From an uncultured Leptotrichia sp. (GTDB taxonomy: Bacteria; Fusobacteriota; Fusobacteriia; Fusobacteriales; Leptotrichiaceae): 64,000 nt of DNA. Below the pieces are notes generated by a model, which had not been told where the DNA came from, did no database searches, and saw only the letters and a list, made by a program, of their open reading frames with translations. Location: the NCBI GenBank assembly GCA_937925095.1, contig CALEXX010000004.1:42544-106543 (forward strand), given 5' to 3'. Below are positions 1 to 8,766 of this stretch, piece after piece (position 1 is the stretch's first letter; each line of letters opens with the position of its first letter). The position numbers and the translations under genes were made by a program.

Positions 1-1319
1 TCAGCATACACTTCATTCATATTGTAAATTATCTTCTCTTTTGAATCTTCCCCCAGTTTTTCAAACGGATTTAACATATCAAATCCTGATCCTTTTTCAA
101 AACCTTCCAGATTAACATCCAGTTTTTTCAATGTTTCCACAACTTCAGGATACATCATAACAACACCTATTGAACCTGTCAAAGTAATGCTATTTGCAAA
201 TAATTTCTTTCCAGTTGTAGCAATATAATATCCACCACTGGCACAAAGATCTCCCATTGAAACATATATAGGTACTGTAACTTTTTTCAATTTTTTATAT
301 ATTTTTTCAGAAACCAGGGCACTTCCTCCAGGAGAATTTATTCTTAATACAAGCCCTTTCAAGTTTTTCATTTTCTCCAATATTTCCAACTTATCACATA
401 CATTTTCGTAAGTAATACTTTTCTTAGAATTTCTTCCATCTATGACACCTTCAAGATTTATTACTGCAATCGTATCCTTTGCCTTCTCTTTTTTCTCTTT
501 TGACATTGAAATGTAATCCTCAAGTGAAACAGTATCTTCCTTATAATTTATTCCAATTTCATCATAATCTGCAACACCGTCAATCAATTTATATTCCATT
601 GCCTTTTCTTTTCCAGCAAAAATAAGATTACCATTCAGTATTTCTTCTTCAATATCAGTTCCCCTTTTATTCTTTACCAATTTCACAAAGTCCTCGAAAA
701 CCTTATCCTTTATATTTTTTATAGACTCCTTCTTTTCTTCAGACATTTCATTGTGATTATATTTTTCTCCAGCAACCTTATAATTCCCAATATGAAGTAC
801 ATTCATCCTTATTCCAAATTTTTCCAGAAATGACTTTAAGTACATTTCCTTATGCAGATATCCTCTAAAAACAAGAGTTGACTGTCTTGTATCAAGCATA
901 TAAATCTTATCTGCAAGCAATGCCTGTTTATATCTATTTTCATCAAAAAGTGTTCCTATCGCTACAACTTCCTTATTTTTTCTAATTTTATCAAAAATTT
1001 TTGAAATTTCCTCCAATTGTGAAAAGGTTAAGCTAAGTTCATCTACATCAATTATCACTTTTTTTATATTTTTATCCTCAGCAATATCATTTAATCCCTG
1101 CAATACCTCATAATATGCCAGTTCATCCTTACCTTTTATTGCTGGAATTGCCACATCTTCCTTCACTTTACTCACATCAAACACAACAGTTTTTACTTTT
1201 TTTATTGATAATTTTTTCTTGCCTTTCTTCTTAAAAATTATCTTCACCACAACAAATCCCGCAATAACACATAAAATAATCATTATTGCTATTTCCAGCA
1301 GCATTCGTAAAATAAACAT
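1..1319 (-). CDS. sppA: Signal peptide peptidase SppA, C-terminus cut by window edge
   Basis: Membrane-anchored serine protease that degrades signal peptides left in the membrane after secretion. About 439 codons are present and the 3' end lies outside the window. The N-terminus has one hydrophobic anchor (FILRMLLEIAIMIILCVIAG). The tandem SppA fold follows: the general-base Lys lies in the N-terminal half (NYKVAGEKYNHNEM) and the nucleophile Ser in the C-terminal half (DLCASGGYYIA). This is the long two-domain E. coli-like layout. I chose the ATG at 1319, where GGGAG lies 9 nt upstream; the in-frame ATG at 1328 abuts that site and is too close. It is the last gene seen on this strand after the DUF3343 gene, with a 21-bp inverted repeat between them, so co-transcription is uncertain. 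Confidence 0.93.
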   Translation of the reverse strand, partial: MFILRMLLEIAIMIILCVIAGFVVVKIIFKKKGKKKLSIKKVKTVVFDVSKVKEDVAIPAIKGKDELAYYEVLQGLNDIAEDKNIKKVIIDVDELSLTFSQLEEISKIFDKIRKNKEVVAIGTLFDENRYKQALLADKIYMLDTRQSTLVFRGYLHKEMYLKSFLEKFGIRMNVLHIGNYKVAGEKYNHNEMSEEKKESIKNIKDKVFEDFVKLVKNKRGTDIEEEILNGNLIFAGKEKAMEYKLIDGVADYDEIGINYKEDTVSLEDYISMSKEKKEKAKDTIAVINLEGVIDGRNSKKSITYENVCDKLEILEKMKNLKGLVLRINSPGGSALVSEKIYKKLKKVTVPIYVSMGDLCASGGYYIATTGKKLFANSITLTGSIGVVMMYPEVVETLKKLDVNLEGFEKGSGFDMLNPFEKLGEDSKEKIIYNMNEVYA

Positions 1320-1420
1320 CAATACCATCTCCCTTTTTTATGTTTCACATTTTAATCTAATTATAATCTTTTTTCAGAATATATTCCATTTGTTTTTTCT
1401 TAGTATGTAGAAAAATATAT

Positions 1421-1593
1421 ATAAACAAAAACTATATTTAAGAATTATTTAAAATTTTACAATTTAAAACAGGAAATGAATTTAGAAAAAATCATTGTTT
1501 GAGCCTTTAGGCGAGTTTTTGATTTTTTCTTGATGAATAACTGTTTTATATGAGTAAAATTCTAATAAATGATTAAATATAGTTTTTGTTTAT
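1421..1593. repeat. 21-bp perfect inverted repeat bracketing 131 bp
   Basis: Positions 1421-1441 (ataaacaaaaactatattta plus one a) are the exact reverse complement of 1573-1593. The interior contains a short GCCT/AGGC hairpin around 1504-1513 and no open frame. The right arm overlaps the stop codon of the DUF3343 gene. The layout resembles a small miniature inverted-repeat element or a long-range RNA stem. No target-site duplication is obvious and no second copy was noticed in the window. Confidence 0.6.
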
Positions 1594-1823
1594 CTATATA
1601 TTTCATAGATTTCACTATCAATATTTTCCATTTTACATACTTCTCTCAATTTTTCTTTCAGCTCTAAATCAGAGCACCACGCAAATCCACATCCCGTAGA
1701 AATTTCCCTTGGAACTGTTATTAGACGTCCTTTCACTTTTTCCCTCTTGCATGCCTTTTCAAATTTTATAGCTTCGGCGGTAGTGTGAAATGCTACTACC
1801 GCCTTTAATTCTTTTTTCCTCAT
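1590..1823 (-). CDS. DUF3343 protein (putative Se/S carrier-like)
   Basis: A 77-residue protein of the DUF3343 type: an N-terminal strand (KAVVAFHTTAEAIKFEKACK), the motif PREISTGCGFAWC with two cysteines, and a short C-terminal strand. Family members are typically found beside YedE/YedF and class V aminotransferases, and are thought to help handle sulfur or selenium. That role is inferred from association, not from demonstrated chemistry. The two Cys residues four positions apart (CGFAWC) could carry a persulfide or selenide. It starts 2 nt after the yedE stop codon, so it is almost certainly translated from the same message. Its stop codon lies inside the right arm of an inverted repeat. 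Confidence 0.82.
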   Translation of the reverse strand: MRKKELKAVVAFHTTAEAIKFEKACKREKVKGRLITVPREISTGCGFAWCSDLELKEKLREVCKMENIDSEIYEIYR

Positions 1824-1825
1824 TA

Positions 1826-2914
1826 TTAACTTTCCTTCTTACTTCCTATAAATCCTACAATCAGTAAGAATATTATACAGATTATAGTTGCTATTTGACC
1901 ATTTATTCCAGGTCCTCCTGCTGATGCCGGAGCTGTTGCTGTTGCTTTTGCCGCTGCTGCCCCTGCTAAATTGAAGTTATGTGCCACACCTGCACCTACG
2001 AACATTCCAAGAACAGCTATTACAGAGTCAGATGAACCTTGGCCTGCAAGAATTAACTGTCTTAATGGACATCCTCCCATAAGTATTCCGGCAAGTCCAA
2101 CTACATACAAACCTAAAATGTTCCAGATTACTTGAGGGTGAGCTATTGGACCATAAGCAACAAATTTGAAATTTCCTGTTGCTATATTAAAAATTAACAG
2201 TACAATAAACATTCCAAAAATTGGAGTCGCTAATTCAAAATTTTTCATAAGAAGTATATCTCTGAAGCTTCCTGCAAAACATATTCTTGCTCTCTGTGCT
2301 ACGATACCAAATACGATACCACCTGCTAAAGAAATAAGTAAAGGTGCGTGCACACTTCCAGGTCCTTTCTGACTTGCAGCAAATAGTCCTGTTGTTGCAC
2401 TTAATATTAACAGTAAAACTAATACTGCAGGAAATATATATCCATTTTCTTTTCTTATTTCAACCTTTTTCTCTAGGGAATATCCTCTCTTCAAGAAGAA
2501 AATTCCAGTTGCTATACCGGCCAGAAGTCCTATAAATCCAACATATGCACTAAGATCTCCTGCTGACATACGTATAATCATTCTTAAAGGACATCCTAAA
2601 AATACAAGGGCACCTATCATCATTGCCACACCTGAGAAAAATCTTATTACAGGTGATGATCCTCCTGTTGCCTTATATTCTTTTGTAAAGTTAGAAATTA
2701 TAAATGACCCCAGAACAAATCCTACTATTTCAGGTCTAAAGTACTGGACTACCGCAGCTGTGTGAAACTTCATTGAACCTGCCATATCTCTTATAAAACA
2801 TGCTACACAAATAGCCATGTTCTTAGGATTCCCGGACATCGCCAAAACAACTGCAACTAATCCTGCTAACAAACCAAAAACAAATTGACCTTTTTTCGAA
2901 TTACTAAATTCCAT
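1826..2914 (-). CDS. yedE: YedE/YeeE-family sulfur or selenium transporter
   Basis: A 362-residue polytopic membrane protein with about ten predicted hydrophobic helices. Two duplicated halves each carry the YeeE/YedE signature: GCPLRMIIRMSAGD near residue 107 and GCPLRQLILAGQG near residue 285, plus a RARICFAGSFRD segment. YeeE relatives import thiosulfate. The YedE branch next to DUF3343 and a class V aminotransferase is usually annotated as a putative selenium transporter. The neighbours here are exactly those two partners, which supports a sulfur/selenium supply role; the actual substrate cannot be read from sequence. A GGGAGAG site precedes the ATG. The gene lies 42 nt after the cysteine desulfurase gene's last codons, in the same orientation. 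Confidence 0.85.
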   Translation of the reverse strand: MEFSNSKKGQFVFGLLAGLVAVVLAMSGNPKNMAICVACFIRDMAGSMKFHTAAVVQYFRPEIVGFVLGSFIISNFTKEYKATGGSSPVIRFFSGVAMMIGALVFLGCPLRMIIRMSAGDLSAYVGFIGLLAGIATGIFFLKRGYSLEKKVEIRKENGYIFPAVLVLLLILSATTGLFAASQKGPGSVHAPLLISLAGGIVFGIVAQRARICFAGSFRDILLMKNFELATPIFGMFIVLLIFNIATGNFKFVAYGPIAHPQVIWNILGLYVVGLAGILMGGCPLRQLILAGQGSSDSVIAVLGMFVGAGVAHNFNLAGAAAAKATATAPASAGGPGINGQIATIICIIFLLIVGFIGSKKES

Positions 2915-2974
2915 ATAAATCTCTCCCTTATAATAGTATTTTATATAATATTATTTTCACAAGGACTAAAACAC

Positions 2975-4132
2975 TTAAAAGAGTTCCACTATTTCTTTAA
3001 TTGCATTAATCGCCGTATCTATTTCTTCTTCTGTATTGAAATAGGAAAAACTGAATCTAACAGCTCCCTGTACCTCAGTTCCTAAGGCTTTATGCATTAA
3101 AGGAGCACAGTGTCCTCCTGCCCTCGTAACAATATCATACTCTTCATTAAGTATATCACATATTTCGGCAGAGTCAATATCCCCTAAATTAATTGTAACG
3201 ATGGAAATCCTGTCAATCGCCCTACCATCAGTATCAAAATACTCTCCATAAATTTTTATATTTTTTATATCTTTTACTCCATTGTAAAATCTCCACATAA
3301 GTTCTTTTTCCCTATTGTGAATTTTTTCAAGCCCTGTACTGTTTATAAAATCCAGCCCAGCTCTAAGTCCTGCTATTCCATGACTGTTTAAAGTACCGGC
3401 TTCAAGTCTTTCAGGCATTTCAGCAGGATGTTCAGTATTATATGTATCTATTCCGCTTCCACCAACTTTTAGGGGATCAATCAAAATTCCTTCCCTGACA
3501 TATAGGCCACCTGTCCCCTGAGCTCCATAAAGACTCTTGTGTCCTGTAAAACATAATACATCTATATTCTGTTTTTCAATATCTACAGGTATACTTCCTG
3601 CACTTTGAGATGCATCAACAATAAAAATAAGATTATTTTCCCTGCATATTTTTCCTATTTTTTCAATATCCATTATATTTCCCGTAAGATTGGAAGCATG
3701 AGTACATATAATAGCCTTAGTATTTTCCTTTATATTTTTTTCAATTTCTGAAATAAGAAGTCTTCCTTCTTTATCACATTTTATAAAGGTAAGTTCTGTA
3801 TTTTCTTCCTTTCTGCTACGGTAAAGAGGTCTCAGAACCGAATTATGTTCAGCTTCTGTAGTAATAATATGATCCCCTTCCTTAAATAAACCCCTAATCA
3901 CAATATTTAACGCTTCTGTTGCATTATGGGTAAATGCTATTCTTGAAGAATCCTTTCCATTAAAAAGTTTACAAAGTTTCTCCCTTGTGTCATAAAGCAT
4001 TTTCGTACTGTTCAGTGAAGCGGAATTAGCTCCTCTTCCACTATTTCCAGTAGCCTTTACAGCTTCGTATACAGCTTTTGCCACTTCTTCAGGTTTATGA
4101 TAGGAAGTAGCCGCTTTATCCATGTATATCAT
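2975..4132 (-). CDS. Cysteine desulfurase-like class V aminotransferase
   Basis: A PLP-dependent enzyme expected to take sulfur (or selenium) from cysteine (selenocysteine) as a protein-bound persulfide. The PLP lysine is in FTGHKSLYGAQGTGG and the reactive cysteine in TRAGGHCAPLMH near the C-terminus; the N-terminus opens with the family's MDKAATSYHKP. The length (about 385 residues) and the adjoining YedE and DUF3343 genes match the TIGR01977-like subgroup rather than IscS. I placed the start at the ATG at 4132, with GGAGG 8 nt upstream; the in-frame GTG at 4141 overlaps the ribosome site. It overlaps the end of the preceding CCA-transferase gene by 17 nt, indicating translational coupling. 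It is not proven which of S or Se it handles. Confidence 0.88.
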   Translation of the reverse strand: MIYMDKAATSYHKPEEVAKAVYEAVKATGNSGRGANSASLNSTKMLYDTREKLCKLFNGKDSSRIAFTHNATEALNIVIRGLFKEGDHIITTEAEHNSVLRPLYRSRKEENTELTFIKCDKEGRLLISEIEKNIKENTKAIICTHASNLTGNIMDIEKIGKICRENNLIFIVDASQSAGSIPVDIEKQNIDVLCFTGHKSLYGAQGTGGLYVREGILIDPLKVGGSGIDTYNTEHPAEMPERLEAGTLNSHGIAGLRAGLDFINSTGLEKIHNREKELMWRFYNGVKDIKNIKIYGEYFDTDGRAIDRISIVTINLGDIDSAEICDILNEEYDIVTRAGGHCAPLMHKALGTEVQGAVRFSFSYFNTEEEIDTAINAIKEIVELF

Positions 4133-5891
4133 TTTTATCACCTCCGTAGTAATTTTTAATAAATTTCAATGCACTGTCCATTACATCCCTCTGAGGTTTG
4201 TAAGTTATCATTTTTAAGGCTTCTCCATAAGTGCACCACATATAATCTTCTATTTCATTCTTATCAATGGTAACCTTTTCTTCCCTTGTTATTCCAATGA
4301 AAAATATAACTTCCTTTAAAACTCCGGGAAAAGGAATATATTTAATAGATTTTTTAAATCCATCCACTATTTCTATATCTATTCCTGTTTCTTCTCTCAC
4401 TTCCCTCATGGCAGTCTGAATATCTGTTTCCTTATCTTCAGTATGCCCTTTAGGAAATCCCCAGTTCCCATTTAGCATTTTTATTATTAGAAACGCCTGT
4501 TTATCAGGATTATAGACAACAGCTCCACAGGATTTCTCCCTCTTAAATGTACCTAATTTATATTTTTCAGATAAATAAGAGATTATTGCTTCTTTTTCGT
4601 TTTCAAGTTCTTCACCCAAAATCAAATCATATACTTCACTTTTTATTTTACCTATTTCCTTTGCGTGAAAACCTAAATTTATCAAATCTACTCCTGATAT
4701 TTCAATCTCCCTTATATCAGGAATTTTTCCCATTTTCTCTATTTCTTCTATTCTGTTTTTTAAACCTTCAATTAAAATCTTTTCTTTTTCCCTGTCTAAA
4801 TCAGTTTTGGAATTAATATTTGCAGAAAGTAGGTCAAAAAGCCTTCCAATATTTTCCTTGCCAAGCTCCATAATAAGCTTTTTCAATCCTTTTACTGATA
4901 AATCCTTATCTATTACCATATGATTCAATATTAGATTTCTAACTGAAAACACTATATCCTTTGATACCTTCAAATGACGAAGCTTTTCCTCGGCAATAAG
5001 TGCACTTTCCTTTTCATGCCCATAATAAAAGGAATTTCCTTTGGCATCTATTATTCGCGTATTTATTTTCCCAAGGTCATGAAACAAAGCCGCAAGTCTA
5101 GTAATCAAATCTCTTTTACAGAACCCTACCGTATTTACAATATGATTGAAAAGAGTAGTTTTATTTTTAAAATCACCAACATTAAATTTATATGTATATC
5201 TAAACTCAGGTATTATAAACTCAAGTATTCCAAGGTTTTTCATTTCATATAATGCCTTTTTTACATGAGGGCCTAAAAGAATCTGACTAAGCTCATCGAA
5301 AATTCTTTCCTTTGAAATTTTACTCAGAAATCTTCTCTTCTCGTAAATAGCTTCTGCTGTTTTTTTATCAAGGCTAAAACCAAGTTTTGAAATAAATCTG
5401 AATGCCCTCATTATCCTTAATGCATCTTCTTCTATACGAAGTTTAGGATTTCCTACAAATCTTATTGTTTTGTACTTTAAATCCTTTTTCCCCTTGTACA
5501 AGTCTATAATTCCAGTTTTTTCATTATATGCAAGTGCATTTATTGTAAAATCTCTTCTTGCAAGATCTTCATCTATACTATTTATAAACTTAATTTCCTT
5601 AGGATGTCTACTGTTGTATACTCCTTTTTCCTTCCTAAATCTGGCAATTTCATAACTTTTTCCATTTAGCTTTATCATGAGTATTCCAAAATGGGCTCCC
5701 ACTTCTTTTGGACTGTAATCTGCAAATATTTCTCTCAGCCTGCTGTATTCAATATCCGTTGCAAAGTCATAATCTCCGGGATTACGTCCTATTATCATAT
5801 CCCTGACAGCTCCACCAACAAGAAATCCTCTTCCGTTTTTATTCAGTTGTTCCAATATAAAGCTGACATCACTGTTCAGATTAAATTGCAT
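4116..5891 (-). CDS. cca: CCA tRNA nucleotidyltransferase fused to a Nudix hydrolase
   Basis: A class II nucleotidyltransferase that adds C and/or A to tRNA 3' ends. The head domain has GGAVRD (26-31), the metal aspartates in GDYDFAT (39-45), the RRDF motif (112-115) and the EDALR template motif (155-159). The flexible-loop stretch between motifs A and B is full length (residues 87-98). An HD motif lies at 271-272. Unusually, residues about 450-591 form a complete Nudix hydrolase domain; its box runs from G482 to I504 with the core REVREETGI, most like Ap4A-type hydrolases. The fused domain could cleave a dinucleoside polyphosphate or a misused nucleotide, but that is inference. The gene follows rsmB by 21 nt. 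A second, loop-less paralogue occurs at 52840-54171. Confidence 0.92.
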   Translation of the reverse strand: MQFNLNSDVSFILEQLNKNGRGFLVGGAVRDMIIGRNPGDYDFATDIEYSRLREIFADYSPKEVGAHFGILMIKLNGKSYEIARFRKEKGVYNSRHPKEIKFINSIDEDLARRDFTINALAYNEKTGIIDLYKGKKDLKYKTIRFVGNPKLRIEEDALRIMRAFRFISKLGFSLDKKTAEAIYEKRRFLSKISKERIFDELSQILLGPHVKKALYEMKNLGILEFIIPEFRYTYKFNVGDFKNKTTLFNHIVNTVGFCKRDLITRLAALFHDLGKINTRIIDAKGNSFYYGHEKESALIAEEKLRHLKVSKDIVFSVRNLILNHMVIDKDLSVKGLKKLIMELGKENIGRLFDLLSANINSKTDLDREKEKILIEGLKNRIEEIEKMGKIPDIREIEISGVDLINLGFHAKEIGKIKSEVYDLILGEELENEKEAIISYLSEKYKLGTFKREKSCGAVVYNPDKQAFLIIKMLNGNWGFPKGHTEDKETDIQTAMREVREETGIDIEIVDGFKKSIKYIPFPGVLKEVIFFIGITREEKVTIDKNEIEDYMWCTYGEALKMITYKPQRDVMDSALKFIKNYYGGDKNDIHG

Positions 5892-5912
5892 ATCGGATAT
5901 CCTTTCTAAAAT

Positions 5913-7220
5913 TTATTTTTTTATTTTTTTCATCTTAACTATATAAAAACCATCTAAAAATTGATTTTTATAGCTTATATAAGTTCCACCAAATTCATCT
6001 TTATTAATAATTACATTTTCAGGTATTTCTATTTCTTCCACTTTTAAATCATCATATTTTTCTAAAAAATACTGCAGATTATTTGTATTTTCATTTTTAG
6101 TAAAGGTACATGTGCTATATAAAATTACTCCTTCATCATTCAAGCATGAATATGCACTGTCAAATATTTTTTTCTGCAACTTCTTCAAATTTTTAATATC
6201 ATCAGATGTCATATTATATATTTTCTCAGGTTTTTTACGTAAAACTCCAAGTCCGCTACATGGGACATCAAGTAAAATTTTATCAAACTTCATATTCAGG
6301 TTTTCAATCTTTGTAGCATCATTCAACTTTACTTCAAAGTTATCATATCCATACTTTTCCTTCATTTTTCTCATTACTTCTATTTTATGCTCGTGTATAT
6401 CCGTTGCCAGAAGCAATTTTGGAGTAAATGTCTGCAATATTGCCAGAGATTTTCCTCCAGGAGCGGCACAGGCATCAAGAACAGTATCTTCTTCCGACAC
6501 ATTCAGATTTTTTACCGCAATGTATGAAGAAGCATCCTGTATTACAATGTCTCCTTTTTTATATTCATCTGTTGTCAGTATATTCCCATTTAAAAGATAA
6601 TACACTTCATCAGCAGAAAATAAAACTTCGCTTTTTATTTCCAATAATATTTTTTCAAAATTTTCTTTATTTAATTTTTTCCTGTTATATCTTACAGAAA
6701 GATAGCTACGTTCTTTATATGCCTTCATTATACCTGTGTAATCTTCAGGATAATCGGTTTTAAGCTTATTTACAAGCCATTGAGGATATGAATAAATTAT
6801 ACCTTCCCTTTTATCTTCAGGTATGGCATTTATAATTTCCTCCTTATTTTTAATAATTGCCTGCAAAGTGGCATTTACAAATCCTGTCTGATGTTTATTT
6901 ATTATTTTGGAAATTTCTCCTGCTTCATAGACCACTCCTGCATTATCAGAATCCATAAACAATATTTGGGCAGCTGATATTCTCAGAAGCTGCTTTATTT
7001 TACGTTTCTGAATATTTCTTACAGTTTGGCCAAGAACATAATCTACAAATATAAGGTTTTTAAGAGTTACATTTATTATATTTGTTATGAATTCCCTTTC
7101 TTTTCTTGAATATTCATTCCGGCTGAAGTAATAATTCATCTGAATATTACTGTATTTACCATTCTGAATCTCATCTAGTAAATTTACTGCATCTAATTTT
7201 ATATTCTTTTTTTCTCTCAT
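5913..7220 (-). CDS. rsmB: 16S rRNA (cytosine-967 C5)-methyltransferase RsmB
   Basis: An S-adenosylmethionine-dependent methyltransferase acting on C967 of 16S rRNA. The first ~140 residues are the NusB-like RNA-binding domain (FVDYVLGQTVRN, RKIKQLLRISAAQILFMD). The C-terminal Rossmann domain carries DACAAPGGKSLA for cofactor binding and the two catalytic cysteines of the NOL1/NOP2/Sun family, in LLDVPCSGLGVLRKKPE and YSTCTFTKNEN. The length (435 residues) is normal. An AGGAA site precedes the ATG. It is the promoter-proximal gene of the run rsmB-cca-desulfurase-yedE-DUF3343, linking rRNA and tRNA maturation in one transcript. Only 39 nt separate it from the sucrose hydrolase stop, so read-through from upstream is possible. 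Confidence 0.95.
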   Translation of the reverse strand: MREKKNIKLDAVNLLDEIQNGKYSNIQMNYYFSRNEYSRKEREFITNIINVTLKNLIFVDYVLGQTVRNIQKRKIKQLLRISAAQILFMDSDNAGVVYEAGEISKIINKHQTGFVNATLQAIIKNKEEIINAIPEDKREGIIYSYPQWLVNKLKTDYPEDYTGIMKAYKERSYLSVRYNRKKLNKENFEKILLEIKSEVLFSADEVYYLLNGNILTTDEYKKGDIVIQDASSYIAVKNLNVSEEDTVLDACAAPGGKSLAILQTFTPKLLLATDIHEHKIEVMRKMKEKYGYDNFEVKLNDATKIENLNMKFDKILLDVPCSGLGVLRKKPEKIYNMTSDDIKNLKKLQKKIFDSAYSCLNDEGVILYSTCTFTKNENTNNLQYFLEKYDDLKVEEIEIPENVIINKDEFGGTYISYKNQFLDGFYIVKMKKIKK

Positions 7221-7259
7221 CTTATAATTCCTAATTTATAATTTTTTATTTGTTACTTT

Positions 7260-8723
7260 CTAATCCTGCCATTCCCATTTTTCAATTTTGACATTTACAT
7301 TTCCTTCAGAAAAAACCTTTATTCCATTGGCATCCTTCTGAGGGAAAATTCTGGAACTGAATACTTCCTTTCCACCATTTACAAATACTTCCACAGATGA
7401 ATTATCTACAAATATTCTTAAATCCAGCTTTTCAATATCACCTAAATATACTTTTCTAGGCTTTTTATCAGGCTGTTCCCCTCTGCTTCTGTCCAGAATA
7501 AGCTTCTTTTCCTTATAATCAAACTTTATTACTGTTTCACTGTTTTCACCAGTTCTCAATTTAAGCCCAAAATTATCTGAAAAATCAGAAAATTCAGCTA
7601 TTATTTCATATGCTGTACCTTTTCCTGCTTCTGTTTCTCCATTTACTGTTTCATTAAATTCTGTTTTTTCTCCTCTTATGCTTTCCATTTCATTTATAGG
7701 CACCTGATAAAGTACTCCGTCTATTACCTTCAATTCACGAGGTAAAGTCAGGCAGTGAAGCCATTCATTTTTAACTGTAGGATAGTCTTCCTCTTCAGGA
7801 ACTCCCATCCATCCAACGAGAATTCTTCTTCCCTTGTCATCTTCCATTGTCTGTGGTGCATAAAAATCATGACCTCTGTCAAGTTCAGTAAATTCAGAAG
7901 TTATTTCAAAGTCAGGCTTTTCATAGTCTAATTTTCCAAAGAAATATCCGCTCTGATATTTGTTATTATACAAATCTCCTTGCGGTTCAAGACCTTGAGG
8001 ACATGCTGCCAGTATATCCATAATTTTTCCTGTTTTTTCATCCTTTAACTGAAAATAATCAGGACATTCCCACATATATCCAAAATCTCCTAAAGGCTCT
8101 TTGTTTCCACCTGCAATTTCACCTAAATATTTCCAGTCCTTCATATTTTCTGAACTGTATAAAACTACTTTTCCTTCAAGTTTTTCACTTTGTATTCCAA
8201 TAACCGCATAATATTTCCCATCTTTTTCCCAAATTTTAGGATCTCTTATGTGTCTTGTGTATCCATCAGGCTGGTTTACTATACTTGGTTCAAGTCTTTC
8301 AAAATTTTCCCCGTCTCTGGAAATTGCAAAACATTGATAGGAGCTTCTGTTTCCTTTCTCATCCTTTACATTTCCCGTATAAAACAGATAAAGCTTTTCA
8401 TCTATAACTATTCCACTTCCTGAATAAACTCCATTTTTAGAATACCATGTATCAGGTCTAAGAGCTGTACTTTTTCTTTCCCAATGAAGCAGATCATCAC
8501 TCACACTATGTGCCCAGTATTTTGCAGTGTGATCTGTTTTTAAAGGATTCCATTGATAAAAAAGATGATATTTCCCCTTAAACTGTGAAAATCCATTTGG
8601 ATCGTTAATCAATCCTACAATTCCCTGCAGATGATATTTCTGTCTCCAGAAATCCTGGTTCACTTTTTCTTTTTTCTCTGCAACAGATTTTTCTTCATTT
8701 TCCTTGACATGTTTAAAATCCAT
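7260..8723 (-). CDS. scrB: Sucrose-6-phosphate hydrolase (GH32)
   Basis: A cytoplasmic beta-fructosidase splitting sucrose 6-phosphate (or sucrose) to glucose 6-phosphate and fructose. The GH32 five-bladed propeller is marked by LINDPNGFSQFKGKYHLFYQ (Asp nucleophile), the transition-state residues in HIRDPKIW, and the acid/base Glu in MWECPDYFQL. A C-terminal beta-sandwich follows, ending in DNSSVEVFVNGGKEVFSSR. There is no signal peptide, so the substrate must enter by an unseen transporter, probably a PTS; none lies in the window. The length of 487 residues is normal. A GGGGTG site lies before the ATG. The gene follows the B3/B4-domain gene by 43 nt. Sucrose versus other fructosides is inferred from similarity to ScrB/SacA. 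Confidence 0.92.
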   Translation of the reverse strand: MDFKHVKENEEKSVAEKKEKVNQDFWRQKYHLQGIVGLINDPNGFSQFKGKYHLFYQWNPLKTDHTAKYWAHSVSDDLLHWERKSTALRPDTWYSKNGVYSGSGIVIDEKLYLFYTGNVKDEKGNRSSYQCFAISRDGENFERLEPSIVNQPDGYTRHIRDPKIWEKDGKYYAVIGIQSEKLEGKVVLYSSENMKDWKYLGEIAGGNKEPLGDFGYMWECPDYFQLKDEKTGKIMDILAACPQGLEPQGDLYNNKYQSGYFFGKLDYEKPDFEITSEFTELDRGHDFYAPQTMEDDKGRRILVGWMGVPEEEDYPTVKNEWLHCLTLPRELKVIDGVLYQVPINEMESIRGEKTEFNETVNGETEAGKGTAYEIIAEFSDFSDNFGLKLRTGENSETVIKFDYKEKKLILDRSRGEQPDKKPRKVYLGDIEKLDLRIFVDNSSVEVFVNGGKEVFSSRIFPQKDANGIKVFSEGNVNVKIEKWEWQD

Positions 8724-8766
8724 AAGTCACCCCATACAAAATATATTTCATTCTATAAATCAAATA

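Noticed and set aside
1219..1410. Plus-strand 63-codon frame opposite the start of sppA
   Set aside because: It mirrors sppA coding sequence and its upstream A/T tract, has no ribosome site, and its Ile-rich translation is an AT-content artefact.
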